Shown here: in pieces, positions 62,708-64,000 of the stretch
How positions within the stretch are numbered: the stretch's first letter is position 1
How the letters are laid out: every line of letters starts with the position of its first letter
Source: Lottia gigantea
Lineage: Eukaryota; Mollusca; Gastropoda; Lottiidae
Assembly (NCBI RefSeq): GCF_000327385.1
Contig: NW_008709540.1
Location: forward strand, 305,910-369,909
Reading direction: 5' to 3'
DNA: 64,000 bases
Program-made: the position numbers and the translations under genes
Notes under the pieces: generated by a model
Seen by the model: the letters and a program-made list of their open reading frames with translations, nothing else
What the model was told of the DNA's origin: nothing
Database searches by the model: none

Positions 62708-63010
62708 TTAGTCTCCGTTTAACAAAATCTTACGATCAACAACTGTCGTTAGTCGTAAGTGAGCTATTTTTAAATGCAAGATCCCAATATAAATAATTCT
62801 TACAATAAACAGTTGCTGTATCTGTGTGGAATATAAACTTGTGATTGGATGGTGAGACATTTTTCCTGGTTTCTGCCTATCATGAGTTATATGAATATGA
62901 ATGAACTGATGAACTGCCAGTGGTAAGCTCAGTCACTTGAGATTATCGTCAACTAATCTAAAAGGCAGCGGCGGCTTCAAATGCCCTAGCCAGTGCTTTC
63001 AATATTCAGC

Positions 63011-63379
63011 GGGAGCCGCGGTGGCTCAGTGAGTTAGACGCTTGCTCGCTAACCTGAAGGTCCAGGGTTCAATCCCGGCATAGGTCGAGATAATACCTTC
63101 GGATTTTTCAACCCGGTTTCCCCCTGTCAGTGATGCAGGTAAGAGGGGCTGACATGGAAAAAGCGTCTAGTCGTTCGGATGGGACAATAAACCGAGGCCT
63201 CGTGTGCTACAGGCTGTGCACGTTAAAGATCCCTCGACAGTTGGAAATCGAAAAAGAGCAGGCTAATGCCGCTGTCCTGGCAAAATTTCCTCATGGCACC
63301 CTGCATGGCGTTGCCCGTCTTCATTAGCCCACAAGGTGCAGAAGAGTAGGACGTAAAACTCCATTTATTTCATTTCATT
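63011..63379 (+). mobile_element. SINE-A, full-length tRNA-derived SINE with 14-bp target duplication
   Basis: The tRNA-like head has A box TGGCTCAGTGAGTTAGA (about 63022-63038) and B box GGTTCAATCCC (63066-63076). A body of about 270 bp follows, ending GTAGGACGTAAAACTCCATT and a (CATTT)n tail. TTTCAATATTCAGC flanks it perfectly (62997-63010 and 63380-63393), so the insertion is recent. It serves as the reference copy for the other fragments in this window. Confidence 0.95.
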
Positions 63380-63605
63380 TTTCAATATTCAGCATGGTGG
63401 TGATTTTTATCCACATAATCACCAGTACATTTATATCAGATATCTACTGGTGATTTGTAGTACTATGTATAACTAGTTAGGTTGTATATTGATTAATAAA
63501 ACTTGACATACAAACCAACTGTTTCTACTGAATGAGGTAATGTAATGTAATTAGGTATTGACAAAACAATTGATTTTTCACATCACAAATTACTTTTTAC
63601 TTTAG

Positions 63606-63709
63606 ACAGCCGTATTCAGCTTTCAACTACTGCAGTTGTAACAACACAGAAAGCAAAATTAAGACTCAGTAGAAATTTCAGAAGTCTGTTACAACAATAT
63701 TTTAGATAA
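63606..63709 (+). CDS. Candidate terminal exon, phase 1, unknown gene
   Basis: Preceded by the strong acceptor TTACTTTTTACTTTAG. Opened in phase 1 it reads SRIQLSTTAVVTTQKAKLRL and continues for 33 residues to TAA at 63707. The phase matches the signal-peptide exon at 53018-53075, so it could be an alternative last exon of that gene, or belong to another gene, or be chance. Confidence 0.25.
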
Positions 63710-64000
63710 TCCGCTGGTCACTAGTAATGAAATAGTCCATCAGTGTGGTATAGAGTTTAACTATTAACCTTGAAATTAAACCCTTTACATCCTTCTGTTT
63801 TATGCCAGACTTTACGACCTGTATCTGCACTGCTATACGAGGTGCAATGCTACCACTAAGACAATTTTGTCGAGATGATTGTTGAATTGAAAACACCCCA
63901 ATCAATTAAACACTTTCTAGACCTCTCATAAATACTTTCAAGATTTGAAGGTCTAAGTCTGCAATGACGCTCTATCGCCCTATGTTAAGCTATTTTAAAA

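Noticed and set aside
63013-63080. tRNA gene
   Set aside because: The A and B boxes are the head of SINE-A; the sequence continues into the SINE body and is flanked by a target duplication.

Overview
This window is AT-rich, intron-containing DNA from an animal. Two housekeeping genes with recognisable animal orthologues, BLOC1S4 and RBIS, can be assembled exon by exon. Secreted Ly6/uPAR and EGF-type proteins are carried on symmetric phase-1 exons. tRNA-derived SINEs, a 5'-truncated LINE, foldback elements and many minisatellites fill the rest. The protein types and repeat style suggest a lophotrochozoan invertebrate, plausibly a gastropod mollusc, but nothing in the window proves that. I saw no LTR retroelement, Polinton or other virus-like element, no rRNA and no stand-alone tRNA gene.

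Layout. 1-2580 (minus): 5' end of a secreted EGF-like protein gene (signal-peptide exon, EGF exon, continuing off the left edge), with introns filled by two arrays of an 80-bp unit that each carry nine perfect 18-nt microexon-like cores. 940-6440: foldback and inverted-repeat elements. 6487-7075: first of four arrays of a 69-bp satellite. 7690-10080 (minus): 5'-truncated, frameshifted LINE. 11820-16275: two large minisatellites (39 bp and 56 bp units). 18830-21711 (minus): complete five-exon BLOC1S4. 22544-22593: assembly gap between poly-C runs. 23019-28972 (minus): an eight-exon gene for a large secreted protein with two Ly6/uPAR three-finger domains separated by about 540 residues of Lys/Ser/Pro/Asp repeats and a mucin-like Thr/Ser segment. 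This is the most novel gene here. 34887-41226 (minus): three-exon RBIS, with long introns. 42985-46575 and 48945-49580: more minisatellites. 53018-62245 (plus): candidate two-exon gene for a small secreted protein. 59335-60440: a 74-bp minisatellite in its intron. 56495-63380: young SINE copies with perfect target-site duplications.

How the genes relate. BLOC1S4 (lysosome-related organelle biogenesis) and RBIS (60S ribosome biogenesis) are unrelated housekeeping genes. The EGF-like, Ly6/KPD and small-peptide genes all encode predicted secreted products, but there is no evidence that they act together. Splice sites and frame continuity were checked by eye for every exon junction given; exon phases close exactly in BLOC1S4, RBIS and the first seven exons of the Ly6 gene.
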